This document shows, piece by piece, positions 22,627-31,134 of a stretch of 64,000 nt of DNA. The position numbers were made by a program, and so were the translations under genes. The notes under the pieces were generated by a model. That model saw nothing but the letters and a program-made list of their open reading frames with translations. It did not search any database and was not told the DNA's origin. How positions within the stretch are numbered: position 1 is the first letter of the stretch; every line of letters begins with the position of its first letter. The stretch covers positions 1-64,000 of the forward strand of contig MNVR01000011.1 of the NCBI GenBank assembly GCA_001873995.1. Reading direction: 5' to 3'. The DNA comes from Candidatus Phelpsiimicrobium noxiivivens (GTDB taxonomy: Bacteria; Omnitrophota; Gorgyraeia; Velamenicoccales; Velamenicoccaceae).

Positions 22627-25005
22627 ATGGCCAATAACAGATCAATATACAGGGAGATAATCAAATCTTTCTTTTTAAGTTTTAAGCGGCTCTCTCTTTA
22701 TGCCGTAAACCATCCTCTCTCTCAGGAGATCTTAAATAATTTGTTTAAGATGTTTGACGCATTTCTTAAAGAAAATCAGGAGATCCTGTTTGTCGTAGGT
22801 ATTAATGAGGGTGAGATGCTCGTGAATCAGGAAGCGTTGACTAAGGATGTCATGGGCGTTTCTGCGATCTACGCTAAATTCAAAAGCTTCAAACTTGACG
22901 GCGTGAGTTTTAATCAGGGATTGACCTTTGAAGAGTTGATAGGTTTTATAGTGGCAATTGCTTCATCCCATCTAACAGACAGCGGTAAGGCAGCGCTCAT
23001 ACCTGAATTGCTCAGACAAGGTTCCCAACATGTCAAGATCAAGAAGATACACTATGAAAAGGTGGAAGAAGATCAGAAGGTTGTATCAATAGGCGCGTCG
23101 GATGGCGCAGGCGCGGGCCAGGGCAGCGGGCCCGGTGGCGATGGATCGGGCAGTGGAACAGGCAGCGTATCAGGCAGCGGCATGGGGGCTGGGCCAGGTA
23201 GCGGCGTAGGCGCAGGTGATGGCCCTGGTGGCGGCCCGGGTGTAGGGGGCGGCCGCGCCAATACTTCATTAGATATAAGAAATTTTTTGACAGGCAAGGA
23301 TCAAGAGATGGGCGGCGGCGCGCAGGGGGTATTTGAATTGATGGACAAGGATGTCTCAAGGGTAGCTGAGGCCATTATAGAGAGTGCTAAGGAGTCCGGC
23401 GATTTTGAGGCGGTCATAAAAAAATTCGTGGGGTGGCTTTCTAAAAATGTTACGCCTATTTTGTTTGAGAGAAAGAAAGATCCGGCTAAATTTATACAGA
23501 GGCTTTTTGGTTCTTTTAAAAAAGGAGAAGGGGCCGCGCTTTTCCAAAGCAGTAATGCCGTGATAGAAGAGTGCGCCGAGGAGATTAAGACGGCAATGGT
23601 CCAGGAGGCTTTTTCGTTGTATAAAGCCTCTCCGAAAAAAGCCGTTAATGCCGCTGTCAGGATATTAGGATATGAAGAAGGCCAGGATAAGATCTTTCCG
23701 AGGCTAAAAGAGCGCTTTATGGCCGCGGGCGCTGCTTTGGATGAAATTGATTCTTTCATCCAGAAAACAAAAACAGAACTCGCCAAAGATGAAGAAGTCT
23801 CAATATCCAAAAAGAAATTGGCAAAGCTTACGCGTCTCTCCGAGAGGTTTGATGAAGAAGTGGGCCAGAGAGTTCAGGCAGCTACTGAAGAATTGAGGAG
23901 GCATAATAAGCGGCTTTCCGATGAAAAGGAAAGGTCTGATGGTATAATGCGCCATCTCGCTGACGGTTTAGTCGTTGTTGACCGCGCTGGCAACGTGGTG
24001 ATGATGAACCCCGCGGCAGAAAAGCTTCTTGGCCGGGGCACGAAAGAGGCATTAGGCAGGTCATTGGTGGAGGGCCTTAAGGAAGAACATCTCATGGCTG
24101 TAGCCAAAGGCCCGTTAGACGATAAAGATGAAGCCCACATTACCAAAGAGATAGAGGTTAACGGCAAGGATGATACGACTAAGAGGGTATTGCGAGCGAG
24201 TTCCGCTGTCGTTGAAAACGAAGATGGAAAGACAGTGGGTATGGTTTCGGTCTTAAGCGATATTACCCATGAAAAAGAGGTTGAAGAGATGAAGTCTCAC
24301 TTTGTATCTCTTGTGACCCATGAGCTGCGCACCCCTGTTGTGGCTATACAGAAATCTTTAGAGCTTATTTTGAGTAAGACGACCGGAGCCATCAATGAAG
24401 ATCAGGAAAGGTTTTTGTCTATTTCTAAGTTTAATTTAGAGAGGCTTAACAGGTTGATCAATGACCTTTTAGATATGTCAAAAATTGAGGCCGGTAAATT
24501 GACGCTTAATCACGAATCTTTTGATTTTCGCGATATCGTAAACGAAGTGGCCTCGTCATTTAATAGCTGGGCCAAGGATAAAGAAATAACTATAAATTTG
24601 GATCTCAAAGATGGGCCTATGGCTGTTACTTTAGACCACGATCGCATGACTCAGATATTAGTCAATCTTGTGGGCAACGCGCTGAAATTTACTCCGATAA
24701 AAGGAGAGATTACGGTTATTGTAGACACGTTGGAGCGCAAGGAAGGTATATGCTCCGAGCCGTGCCTGGAGGTGACGATCGTTGACAATGGTATTGGCAT
24801 AGACCCGAAGGATTTTAAGCGTATCTTTAATAAATTTGAACAGGTGAGTTTAGTCGCTCCCTCAGGCGTAGGCGGGACAGGACTGGGTCTATCCATTGCC
24901 AAAGAGATCATAAGCCTTCACGGCGGAGCTATATGGGTTGAAAGCCAGATCGGCAAGGGCAGCAGGTTCATCTTTGTGGTCCCTAAGGTTTTAAAAACAA
25001 AATGA
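22627..25005 (+). CDS. PAS-domain sensor histidine kinase with Gly-rich linker
   Basis: A 792-residue soluble kinase. The N-terminal ~155 residues form a domain I cannot name (SLYAVNHPLSQEILNNLF...FVVGINEGEMLVN). A Gly/Ser/Pro-rich linker follows at about 158-213, then a helical region with a coiled coil up to ~440. A PAS domain (about 440-550, GIMRHLADGLVVVDRAGNVV) leads to a HisKA H-box THELRTP near residue 565 and a HATPase with NALKF, DNGIGI and GGTGLGLSIAKEI. No TM helix is evident, so it senses a cytoplasmic signal. No response regulator with a normal Asp lies nearby; the pseudo-receiver at 21065 is the closest. Confidence 0.88.
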   Translation: MANNRSIYREIIKSFFLSFKRLSLYAVNHPLSQEILNNLFKMFDAFLKENQEILFVVGINEGEMLVNQEALTKDVMGVSAIYAKFKSFKLDGVSFNQGLTFEELIGFIVAIASSHLTDSGKAALIPELLRQGSQHVKIKKIHYEKVEEDQKVVSIGASDGAGAGQGSGPGGDGSGSGTGSVSGSGMGAGPGSGVGAGDGPGGGPGVGGGRANTSLDIRNFLTGKDQEMGGGAQGVFELMDKDVSRVAEAIIESAKESGDFEAVIKKFVGWLSKNVTPILFERKKDPAKFIQRLFGSFKKGEGAALFQSSNAVIEECAEEIKTAMVQEAFSLYKASPKKAVNAAVRILGYEEGQDKIFPRLKERFMAAGAALDEIDSFIQKTKTELAKDEEVSISKKKLAKLTRLSERFDEEVGQRVQAATEELRRHNKRLSDEKERSDGIMRHLADGLVVVDRAGNVVMMNPAAEKLLGRGTKEALGRSLVEGLKEEHLMAVAKGPLDDKDEAHITKEIEVNGKDDTTKRVLRASSAVVENEDGKTVGMVSVLSDITHEKEVEEMKSHFVSLVTHELRTPVVAIQKSLELILSKTTGAINEDQERFLSISKFNLERLNRLINDLLDMSKIEAGKLTLNHESFDFRDIVNEVASSFNSWAKDKEITINLDLKDGPMAVTLDHDRMTQILVNLVGNALKFTPIKGEITVIVDTLERKEGICSEPCLEVTIVDNGIGIDPKDFKRIFNKFEQVSLVAPSGVGGTGLGLSIAKEIISLHGGAIWVESQIGKGSRFIFVVPKVLKTK

Positions 25006-25469
25006 TATCTAAGCGCGTTTCTTTATTTCTTCTGGCTATCATATTAGCGGTCGCTTTGACGCTGTTTTTAAAGGCTTTTGTATTTTCTCCGAGAGTCTGC
25101 GTCAGAGGCAGGTGTTTAAAAGTTGAGTTAGCCTCAACACCTGAGAAAAGGGCTAAAGGATTGATGTTCCGCGAACATCTGAGCTCAGCGCGCGGGATGC
25201 TATTTATATTTTCAAATGATGACTTCTGGCCTTTCTGGATGAAAAATACTCTTATCCCGCTGGATATGATTTGGCTGAATAAGGATAAAAAGATAGTAGA
25301 TGTTGTTGTTAACGCCCAGCCGGCTGTTACAGGCGCGCCTTATAGTTTTAAACCTGTTTCTCTTGCGCGGTATGTCCTGGAAGCGAACGCCGGATTTGTA
25401 GAAAAAAATAAAATTTCAGTTGGGGATGAAGCGAGATTTGATTGGATTTTTTTACCTGATAAGATATAA
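25002..25469 (+). CDS. DUF192 family exported protein
   Basis: A 155-residue protein with an N-terminal signal/anchor (residues 7-27) and a DUF192 domain: LASTPEKRAKGLMFRE, ARGMLFIFSNDDFWPFWMKNTLIPLDMIWL, and YVLEANAGF. These motifs define the family, whose members are small periplasmic or exported beta proteins of unknown function. ATGA overlap with the kinase. Family is certain from the motifs; function remains open. Confidence 0.9.
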   Translation: MISKRVSLFLLAIILAVALTLFLKAFVFSPRVCVRGRCLKVELASTPEKRAKGLMFREHLSSARGMLFIFSNDDFWPFWMKNTLIPLDMIWLNKDKKIVDVVVNAQPAVTGAPYSFKPVSLARYVLEANAGFVEKNKISVGDEARFDWIFLPDKI

Positions 25470-25480
25470 TACCAGAACAT

Positions 25481-25933
25481 ATGAATAGAACGCATAAATT
25501 TAACGCGCGCGAAAATTGCCGTGTATTTTTTGCTTTAAGCCTGGCTGGGTTTTTGATCTTAGGCTGCGCACATGTTAGCGAAACAGCAAAGAAAGTGTGG
25601 GGGTCTTCCATAACGCATTTGGAAGCTGCCAGGGCTACGGGGCAAAAGGGAGAATTTGCCTGCTCTCCCGAGGCGTGTTTTAAGATCGCCGAAGGAGCGC
25701 TTGTTAAAAAAGGCGCCCTTGTTTATTTAAAAGATAAAGATAAGAGGTATCTGGCGGCGATGAATTTTAAGGGATATGTGGATACGACAGAGGCCGGAGT
25801 GTTCTTTACGAAGCTTAATGACGGAAAGACGCAAGTTGAAACCGCTTCCATGAGCCCTAAGCTCGCGCGGGAGGCAGGGGAGTATATATTTTCAGCAATG
25901 AAACAAAAGGAGGAAAAGAGCAATGTCAAATAA
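25481..25933 (+). CDS. Small lipoprotein, DUF3568-like
   Basis: A 150-residue lipoprotein with a long basic n-region, a hydrophobic core and lipobox LILGC (Cys29). The mature part has a conserved CSPEACF pair of Cys and a small alpha/beta domain (ALVKKGALVYLKDKDKRYLAAM...). It is similar in size and layout to the lipoprotein at 1292. It overlaps pagL, just downstream, by 11 bp, which suggests joint expression at the outer membrane. Confidence 0.75.
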   Translation: MNRTHKFNARENCRVFFALSLAGFLILGCAHVSETAKKVWGSSITHLEAARATGQKGEFACSPEACFKIAEGALVKKGALVYLKDKDKRYLAAMNFKGYVDTTEAGVFFTKLNDGKTQVETASMSPKLAREAGEYIFSAMKQKEEKSNVK

Positions 25934-26519
25934 GTTTAAGGTTGTGTTAGCGTTAGTTTTTTGTCTATCATGTTACGCGCCACAGAGTTGTTTTGCGGAA
26001 AGGCCGGCTCAGGGCATAGGGCAGTGGCTGCAGGAATTTGGTGTTTTCACGGGATACATGCAAGGCAGCCTCAAACAACAGGAAGATCTTGAGGCCGTGC
26101 CCGTGGGCTTGCGTTTCGGATTTGACCTAAAGCCATTCACTAAAAAATTTGGGTTTGAGCCTGTTGGTATGCTGGAATTGATATATGAGCCGTTTATATC
26201 AGCAATAACAGAGCCTGACAGCAATATGGAAATGGGCCTTCCGTTCTTCTTTCGTTACTCTTATCCCTTAACATCTAAGATCTATCCTTTTGTTGAGGTA
26301 GGGACTGGCCCTTATTACATGACCCTGCATACCTATGAACAATCCACGCAATTTAATTTCGTCAGCCAGGGCGGCGCTGGCATTTCTTATTTCTTGAAAG
26401 AAAATGTGGCAATAAATATTGAATATCGTAAAAGGCATGTTTCCAACGCGTCTATCAAGTCGCCCAACGGCGGCCTTGAGGCAAACGTGTATCTTTTAGG
26501 TATGTCGTATTACTTTTGA
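25923..26519 (+). CDS. pagL: PagL-like lipid A 3-O-deacylase
   Basis: A 198-residue outer-membrane beta-barrel with a signal peptide ending at CFAE (about residue 26). The C-terminal catalytic region has EYRKRHVSNASIKSPNGG followed by VYLLGMSYYF. The His-Ser pair (HVSN) and the aromatic C terminus match the acyloxyacyl hydrolase/PagL family, which trims an acyl chain from lipid A in the outer leaflet. Fits the LPS transport genes at 62411. Substrate specificity is inferred from the family only. Confidence 0.85.
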   Translation: MSNKFKVVLALVFCLSCYAPQSCFAERPAQGIGQWLQEFGVFTGYMQGSLKQQEDLEAVPVGLRFGFDLKPFTKKFGFEPVGMLELIYEPFISAITEPDSNMEMGLPFFFRYSYPLTSKIYPFVEVGTGPYYMTLHTYEQSTQFNFVSQGGAGISYFLKENVAINIEYRKRHVSNASIKSPNGGLEANVYLLGMSYYF

Positions 26520-26524
26520 GCACT

Positions 26525-26670
26525 ATAATTTGCGCTATGCGGCTATGCCGCTAGGCTATGCCGCCAGGCGCATACAGCGAAATCCCCGCGGGTTTTGCGG
26601 GGTTTGAACAGAATAATGTGCGCTAAAGGCGCGAATTCTAGCGAGATCCCAGCGGGTTTCGCGGGGATCT
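26525..26670 (+). repeat. Hairpin-rich spacer between pagL and the YqeY gene
   Basis: A gene-free 169-bp spacer with three GC-rich hairpins: GCGGC-TAT-GCCGC (about 26539-26551), CCCCGC (26584-26589) with GCGGGG (26597-26602) followed by TTT, and AGATCCC (26644-26650) with GGGATCT (26664-26670). The second could terminate the pagL operon; the third sits 18 nt before the next ATG. No promoter is obvious. Confidence 0.65.
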
Positions 26671-26688
26671 ATAAAGAAAGGTGTAATT

Positions 26689-27141
26689 ATGCTGGAAGAT
26701 AGGATAGCCGCTGATTTTAAAGAGGCGATGAAGGCAAGGGATGTTTTACGCACTCAGACAGTGAGTTTCCTGCGGTCTGAAATGAAATATTATGCCATTG
26801 ATAAAAAGAAAGACGCGATAGACGATAGCGACGTGCTGGTAGTCATAAAGAAATTGATAAAGCAGAGGCAGGATTCCATACAACAGTTTGAAAAAGGCAA
26901 TAGGATGGATCTGGTAAATAAGGAAAAGACTGAGCTGGCGATCCTTAAGGCCTATCTTCCAGCTGAAATGCCGCAGCAGGATATAATCAAGATAGTTGAT
27001 GAAGTTGCCCTGGGTATGGGTATTATTTCGGTCAAAGATATGGGCCGTGTGATGAAAGAAGTGATGGCTAAAACTCAAGGCAGGGCCGACAATAAAATGG
27101 TCAGCGATATTGTCCGTAAGAAACTGGAGAACAAAGTTTAA
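26689..27141 (+). CDS. GatB/YqeY domain-containing protein
   Basis: A 150-residue protein with the YqeY family motifs: IAADFKEAMKARDVLRTQTVSFLRS, a Lys/Arg-rich middle (KKLIKQRQDSIQQFEKG), LAILKAYLPAEMP and the C-terminal DMGRVMKEVMAKTQGRADNK. The fold matches the tRNA-binding tail domain of GatB (amidotransferase). The free-standing protein's role is not settled. Start ATG 26689 with AAAGG upstream. It is first of three genes leading to the Crp/Fnr regulator. Confidence 0.88.
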   Translation: MLEDRIAADFKEAMKARDVLRTQTVSFLRSEMKYYAIDKKKDAIDDSDVLVVIKKLIKQRQDSIQQFEKGNRMDLVNKEKTELAILKAYLPAEMPQQDIIKIVDEVALGMGIISVKDMGRVMKEVMAKTQGRADNKMVSDIVRKKLENKV

Positions 27142-27152
27142 GTGAGCCCACA

Positions 27153-27899
27153 ATGAGATTGATAAGGCTTATACGTAATCTGATATCACTGTCTTTCATC
27201 CTTGTTATATTATTTTTTGTTTTTCGCGAACCCATATTAAAAGTAGTCGCGCGGATGACTGTCAGCCATGTGACCGGATTTGGCGTTGACATAGACAGGC
27301 TTAAGATAGGCATTTTCAGGCCAGTAATTGATATAAAGGGTGTTAAGGTCAACAATCCAGCGGATTATTCAGACAGGGTCATGCTTGACCTGCCACAGCT
27401 CTATGTCCGTTACGCGCCTTCTGAGATATTGAAAGGTAATATTGATATCAGTGAACTTATCGTTACATTGAAAGAGTTTACTGTCATAAAGAATAAAGAT
27501 GGCACAACTAATGTCGGCGAACTTAAGGGTATAGGCGGCGCCAAGGAAGAAGGCCTAAAAAAGAGTGTTTCTCGGCCTAAGAAGACAAATTTACATATCG
27601 GCTTGTTTAGATTAAAACTGGGCAGGGTATTGTATAAGGATAATTCTGTCCAACCGCCTTCAACTAAAGTATATAATTTGAACATTAATAAAGAATTCCG
27701 CGATATTGGTGATATACGCACAATTATTAGATTGATCGTAGCTGAGTCTTTGATGAAAGCTAATCTTGGTAATCTGGCGGACGTTGATGTTAAGAAATTG
27801 GTTACTGATACTACGTCCGCGGCTATAGGCACGACAACAAAAGTCATTAAAAAGACAGCGGTGACATTAGAGAATCTGTTGCCTTTCAATAAAAAATAA
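27153..27899 (+). CDS. AsmA/DUF748-like membrane-anchored protein
   Basis: A 248-residue protein with one N-terminal TM helix (residues 9-26) and a beta-rich periplasmic part: VSHVTGFGVDIDRLKIGIFRPVIDIKGVKVNNP...MLDLPQLYVRY, LKGNIDISELIVTLKEF. This is the start of an AsmA-type repeat, the family linked to envelope lipid traffic. It is shorter than classic AsmA (about 600). The tail ends in helical segments. Location between YqeY and Crp/Fnr genes gives no further clue. Confidence 0.7.
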   Translation: MRLIRLIRNLISLSFILVILFFVFREPILKVVARMTVSHVTGFGVDIDRLKIGIFRPVIDIKGVKVNNPADYSDRVMLDLPQLYVRYAPSEILKGNIDISELIVTLKEFTVIKNKDGTTNVGELKGIGGAKEEGLKKSVSRPKKTNLHIGLFRLKLGRVLYKDNSVQPPSTKVYNLNINKEFRDIGDIRTIIRLIVAESLMKANLGNLADVDVKKLVTDTTSAAIGTTTKVIKKTAVTLENLLPFNKK

Positions 27900-27905
27900 T
27901 AGCCC

Positions 27906-28592
27906 ATGTTTGAAAGCAGGCTCTATGCTTTGCGCCACTCTTTCTTATTTTCCTCTATTGATCCTCAGAATTTATCTAAGATAGCCCGTATTATTTCAGT
28001 CAGGTCGTTTGATAAACGTGAACAAATTTTTCAGGAAGGCGAAGCCGCTTCAGGTTTTTTTGTAGTCGTTAAAGGCAGGGTTAAGATCTATAAACTAGCC
28101 CTTAATGGTAATGAACATATCCTGCATATTGTTAACGAGGGCGGGTCTTTTGCTGAAGCTGTTGTTTTCGAGTTTCTAAAGCAATATCCGGCTTTTGCTG
28201 AGGCTTTAGAAAATACAGAGACCTTATTTATACCAAAAAATGATTTTCTGAGCGCTATGAAGTCTGATTTTACGCTTACAAAGGCCGTCATGGCCTCGTT
28301 AGCCGAGAAACTTAAGTTTTTCAATGAATTAGTTGAAGAGTTGTCTTTGAAAGATGCGCCTGCCCGTATTGCCAAATATCTCCTTGATGTTTCTTTTAAG
28401 AAGAACAGTGATTCTTTTCTTCTAGATATTAAAAAAGTTGAGCTTGCCAGAAAACTTGGTATAGCCCCTGAGACCTTATCCAGGATCTTTAAGAGATTTA
28501 AGAAACAGCGCGTCATTACCTTCCAGAAAGCCCTGTTTACTCTAGTCAGTAAAGACAAATTAGCTAAGATCGCAAGCGGCGAAAAAGCGTAA
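27906..28592 (+). CDS. hcpR: Crp/Fnr-family regulator, probable HcpR
   Basis: A 228-residue regulator with a cyclic-nucleotide-binding-like beta barrel (residues 16-120: EQIFQEGEAASGFFVVVKGRVKIYK), a dimerisation helix and a winged HTH (about 165-220) with recognition helix ELARKLGIAPETLSRIFKRFKK. No N-terminal Cys cluster is seen, so not an Fnr with 4Fe-4S. The gene lies just upstream of a ferredoxin and hybrid cluster protein gene, and a perfect palindrome CTTGAC-N4-GTCAAG lies before them. That context and site fit HcpR, which senses NO/nitrosative stress. The name is inferred. Confidence 0.8.
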   Translation: MFESRLYALRHSFLFSSIDPQNLSKIARIISVRSFDKREQIFQEGEAASGFFVVVKGRVKIYKLALNGNEHILHIVNEGGSFAEAVVFEFLKQYPAFAEALENTETLFIPKNDFLSAMKSDFTLTKAVMASLAEKLKFFNELVEELSLKDAPARIAKYLLDVSFKKNSDSFLLDIKKVELARKLGIAPETLSRIFKRFKKQRVITFQKALFTLVSKDKLAKIASGEKA

Positions 28593-28673
28593 GGACTAAC
28601 GGGGAACAGTTTCCGATCCAATCGGGAAAGTGGGTCGGCTAGGGTAAGCGAATGCCCACTGTCCCGAACAACA

Positions 28674-28711
28674 TGGAAACTGTTTCAGCTTCAGCGTGGA
28701 AACTGTTTCAG
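28674..28711 (+). promoter_or_regulatory. Tandem TGGAAACTGTTTCAG dyads upstream of ferredoxin gene
   Basis: TGGAAACTGTTTCAG occurs at 28674-28688 and 28697-28711, 23 bp apart (about two helix turns). Each is a GAAAC-T-GTTTC dyad. A related copy on the other strand, GGAAACTGTTCC, lies at 28603-28614. Spacing and symmetry suggest a second regulator's operator. Confidence 0.55.
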
Positions 28712-28716
28712 ATTTT

Positions 28717-28732
28717 CTTGACTTGGGTCAAG
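28717..28732 (+). promoter_or_regulatory. HcpR-type operator, CTTGAC-N4-GTCAAG
   Basis: A perfect 6+6 palindrome with a 4-nt centre. The TTGAC-N4-GTCAA form is the shape of sites recognised by Crp/Fnr-type HcpR regulators upstream of hcp genes. It ends 51 bp before the ferredoxin start and could overlap a -35 box (TTGACT). The Crp/Fnr gene is directly upstream. Confidence 0.75.
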
Positions 28733-28783
28733 GCGCGGTTTTATGCCATGGTGTACTCTTTTGTCATGAAAGAGAGGCGTGCC

Positions 28784-29668
28784 ATGAAGAGAAGTATAAT
28801 ACAGATAGACGAAACAAAGTGTAACGGCTGCGGGGAGTGCATACCGAATTGCCCTGAGGGGGCTATACAGGTCATTGATGGTAAGGCGCGGCTTATAAGC
28901 GACTTATTATGTGACGGCCTTGGAGCTTGCCTGGGCCATTGCCCGCAAGGCGCTATAACCATAATAGAGCGTCAGGCCCAGGCATATGACGAAAGAAAAG
29001 TCATGGCTAATATGGTTAAACAGGGGGCTAACGTAATAAAAGCCCATCTTAAACATCTTCGCGATCATGGCCAGATAGAGTTTCTTTTACAGGCATTAAG
29101 TTATCTTAAAGAAAACGGCATTGACAATCCCTTGGCCGCGGAGCATAGGGATAAGGCCGGGGGTTTTCGCGGGCATCATGCCGGCTGCCCTGGCGCGAAG
29201 ATGTTTGATTTTTCCGAAGAAGCCGGATCCGGCCCCGGTAGAGATCTGCGGGAAAAACCTGATGCCGAACAGGCCCCAAAAGCTAAGTCGCAATTAAAGC
29301 AGTGGCCTATTCAGATGCACCTGATATCTCCTCTGGCTCCATATTATCAGGGCGCGGACGTAGTTCTGGCGGCAGATTGTACCGCGTATGCTTTAGGGGA
29401 TTTTCATGCCGAATATTTAAAAGGCAAGGCATTGGCTATAGCTTGTCCGAAGTTAGATGAAGGGCAGGATGAGTACGTTCAAAAAATAAAGGCATGGTTT
29501 GAAGAGGCGAAGATAAATACGCTTACGGTTTTAACAATGCAGGTCCCTTGCTGCGGCGCTCTTTTAGGTTTAGCTCAGCAAGCGCTTGCCTTATCAAAGC
29601 GCAAGGCCCCTATAAAATCCGTTGTCGTAGGCCTTAGAGGAGAGATTTTGGAAGAAAAGTGGCTTTGA
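28784..29668 (+). CDS. Ferredoxin-type iron-sulfur protein of the hcp operon
   Basis: A 294-residue protein (start at ATG 28784 with GAGAGG; the frame opens at 28652 but that part covers the operators). It has two 4Fe-4S-type clusters: C13-x2-C16-x2-C19-x3-C23 (CNGCGECIPNC) and C43...C49...C53 (CDGLGACLGHC). The C-terminal ~150 residues are a Cys-containing alpha/beta domain (LISPLAPYYQGADVVLAADC, VPCCGALLGLA). This is the Hcp-linked ferredoxin family. It probably donates electrons to Hcp for NO or hydroxylamine reduction; the gap to hcp is 26 bp. Confidence 0.85.
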   Translation: MKRSIIQIDETKCNGCGECIPNCPEGAIQVIDGKARLISDLLCDGLGACLGHCPQGAITIIERQAQAYDERKVMANMVKQGANVIKAHLKHLRDHGQIEFLLQALSYLKENGIDNPLAAEHRDKAGGFRGHHAGCPGAKMFDFSEEAGSGPGRDLREKPDAEQAPKAKSQLKQWPIQMHLISPLAPYYQGADVVLAADCTAYALGDFHAEYLKGKALAIACPKLDEGQDEYVQKIKAWFEEAKINTLTVLTMQVPCCGALLGLAQQALALSKRKAPIKSVVVGLRGEILEEKWL

Positions 29669-29694
29669 ATAAAGCCTAAAAAGGAGGATCGGCC

Positions 29695-30984
29695 ATGAGT
29701 ATGTTTTGTTATCAATGTGAACAGACTGCGAAAGGCACTGGATGCACAGTGCAGGGAGTCTGCGGCAAGTCAGAGGATATCGCGTCTTTGCAGGATATCT
29801 TGCTTTTTGGTTTAAAGGGTATCGCGGCTTACGCGTTCCACGCGCGCGAACTGGGCGCTAAAGATGATTTGGTAGACGCGTTTATGCATGAAGGTTTATT
29901 TTCAACTGTGACCAACGTTGATTTTGACCTTGATCGTTTTGTTGGGCTTGTATTAAAATGCGGAGAGATGAACCTTCGCGTGATGGAACTTTTAAACAAT
30001 GCCCATTGCCAGAGGTTTGGCAAGCCAACTCCTGTTGAGGTGCCTACCGGAACAAAGAAGGGCCCTGGCATTTTGGTTACAGGACACGACCTGTTAGACC
30101 TCTATGAGTTGCTTAAGCAGACGGAAGGCAAGGGCATAAATATTTATACGCATGGCGAGATGCTGCCAGCGCATGGATATCCTGAATTAAGGAAATTCAA
30201 GCATTTGGCGGGTAATTATGGCGGCGCCTGGCAGGAGCAAAAAAAGGAGTTCGCGGAATTTCCCGGGGCGATATTGGCTACGACTAATTGCGTGCTTATC
30301 CCTCCTGATACTTACAGAGGCCGCCTTTTTACGGTTGGCATAACCGGCGTAGCTGGCGTTAAGCATATTAAAGCGAGGGATTTCGCGCCATTGATAGAGA
30401 TGGCTAAAAAATTACCTCCCTTAAAAGAACAGCCCGGCAAAAATGCAATGACGGGTTTTCATTATACGGCTGTGTTGGGTATGGCGGATAAGATAATAGC
30501 AGCTGTCAAGGCAGGTAAGATCCGCAGGTTCTTTTTGATAGGCGGATGCGACGGAGCCAAGCCGGGGCGTAATTACTATACGCAATTTGCCGAGATGGTG
30601 CCAAAGGATTGTGTCATAATTACCGTAGCCTGCGGAAAATATCGTTTTAACAAGCTGGATTTCGGGGCTATAGACGGTATACCACGGCTCATTGATGTAG
30701 GTCAGTGCAATGACGCTTATTCGGCTATTCAGATAGCTTTAGCTTTGTCAAAGGCGTTTAATCGCGGCGTCAATGAACTGCCGCTTTCATTTGTACTCTC
30801 GTGGTTTGAGCAGAAGGCTGTGGCTATTTTGCTCACTTTATTATATCTGGGTGTCAAAGGCATACGCATAGGGCCTATGCCGCCGGCTTTTATCACGCCT
30901 GGTGTCTTTAAGGTTTTAGAACAGGCGTTTGACCTTAAGCTTATTACCACGCCGCAGGATGACATGAAAGCGATAATGGGGTAG
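29695..30984 (+). CDS. hcp: Hybrid cluster protein (hydroxylamine/NO reductase), short form
   Basis: A 429-residue Hcp. N-terminal Cys5, Cys8, Cys17 and Cys23 (CYQCEQTAKGTGCTVQGVC) hold the cubane cluster. Hybrid-cluster ligands occur in LIGGCDGAKPGRNYY, VACGKYRFNK and DVGQCNDAYSA. The usual Hcp is ~540-550 residues; this one lacks about 110 residues of the helical domain after the N-terminal cysteines, as in class III Hcps known from archaea and thermophiles. Cytoplasmic. It reduces NO to N2O (or hydroxylamine to ammonia). Probably controlled by HcpR via the palindrome at 28717. A GGAGG site is 7 nt upstream. Confidence 0.93.
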   Translation: MSMFCYQCEQTAKGTGCTVQGVCGKSEDIASLQDILLFGLKGIAAYAFHARELGAKDDLVDAFMHEGLFSTVTNVDFDLDRFVGLVLKCGEMNLRVMELLNNAHCQRFGKPTPVEVPTGTKKGPGILVTGHDLLDLYELLKQTEGKGINIYTHGEMLPAHGYPELRKFKHLAGNYGGAWQEQKKEFAEFPGAILATTNCVLIPPDTYRGRLFTVGITGVAGVKHIKARDFAPLIEMAKKLPPLKEQPGKNAMTGFHYTAVLGMADKIIAAVKAGKIRRFFLIGGCDGAKPGRNYYTQFAEMVPKDCVIITVACGKYRFNKLDFGAIDGIPRLIDVGQCNDAYSAIQIALALSKAFNRGVNELPLSFVLSWFEQKAVAILLTLLYLGVKGIRIGPMPPAFITPGVFKVLEQAFDLKLITTPQDDMKAIMG

Positions 30985-31005
30985 GTATCTCGGTAATTCA
31001 CCGAG

Positions 31006-31044
31006 GTCCGACCTCGTCATTCGGGGCCGAGGTCGGACTTTGAT
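31006..31044 (+). terminator. Terminator of the hcp operon
   Basis: An 11-bp stem, GTCCGACCTCG (31006-31016) and CGAGGTCGGAC (31028-31038), followed by TTTGATATTT. It ends the HcpR-linked operon. Confidence 0.82.
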
Positions 31045-31057
31045 ATTTAGATAGTTA

Positions 31058-31086
31058 TTGACGTAGAAAAATAAATCATATAATAT
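31058..31086 (+). promoter_or_regulatory. Promoter of nspC, one of a matched pair
   Basis: TTGACG (31058-31063), 17-nt spacer, TAATAT (31081-31086). From AGAA in the spacer to CATCCGATA below the -10 box, it is nearly identical to the promoter at 33491-33519 before the AdoMetDC-like gene. The shared part includes AAATCATATA and CATCCGATA at equal spacing. Confidence 0.8.
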
Positions 31087-31134
31087 AACATCCGATAATA
31101 AAATATTCTTTTAACGCTGGGGGGCAAATAGAAG

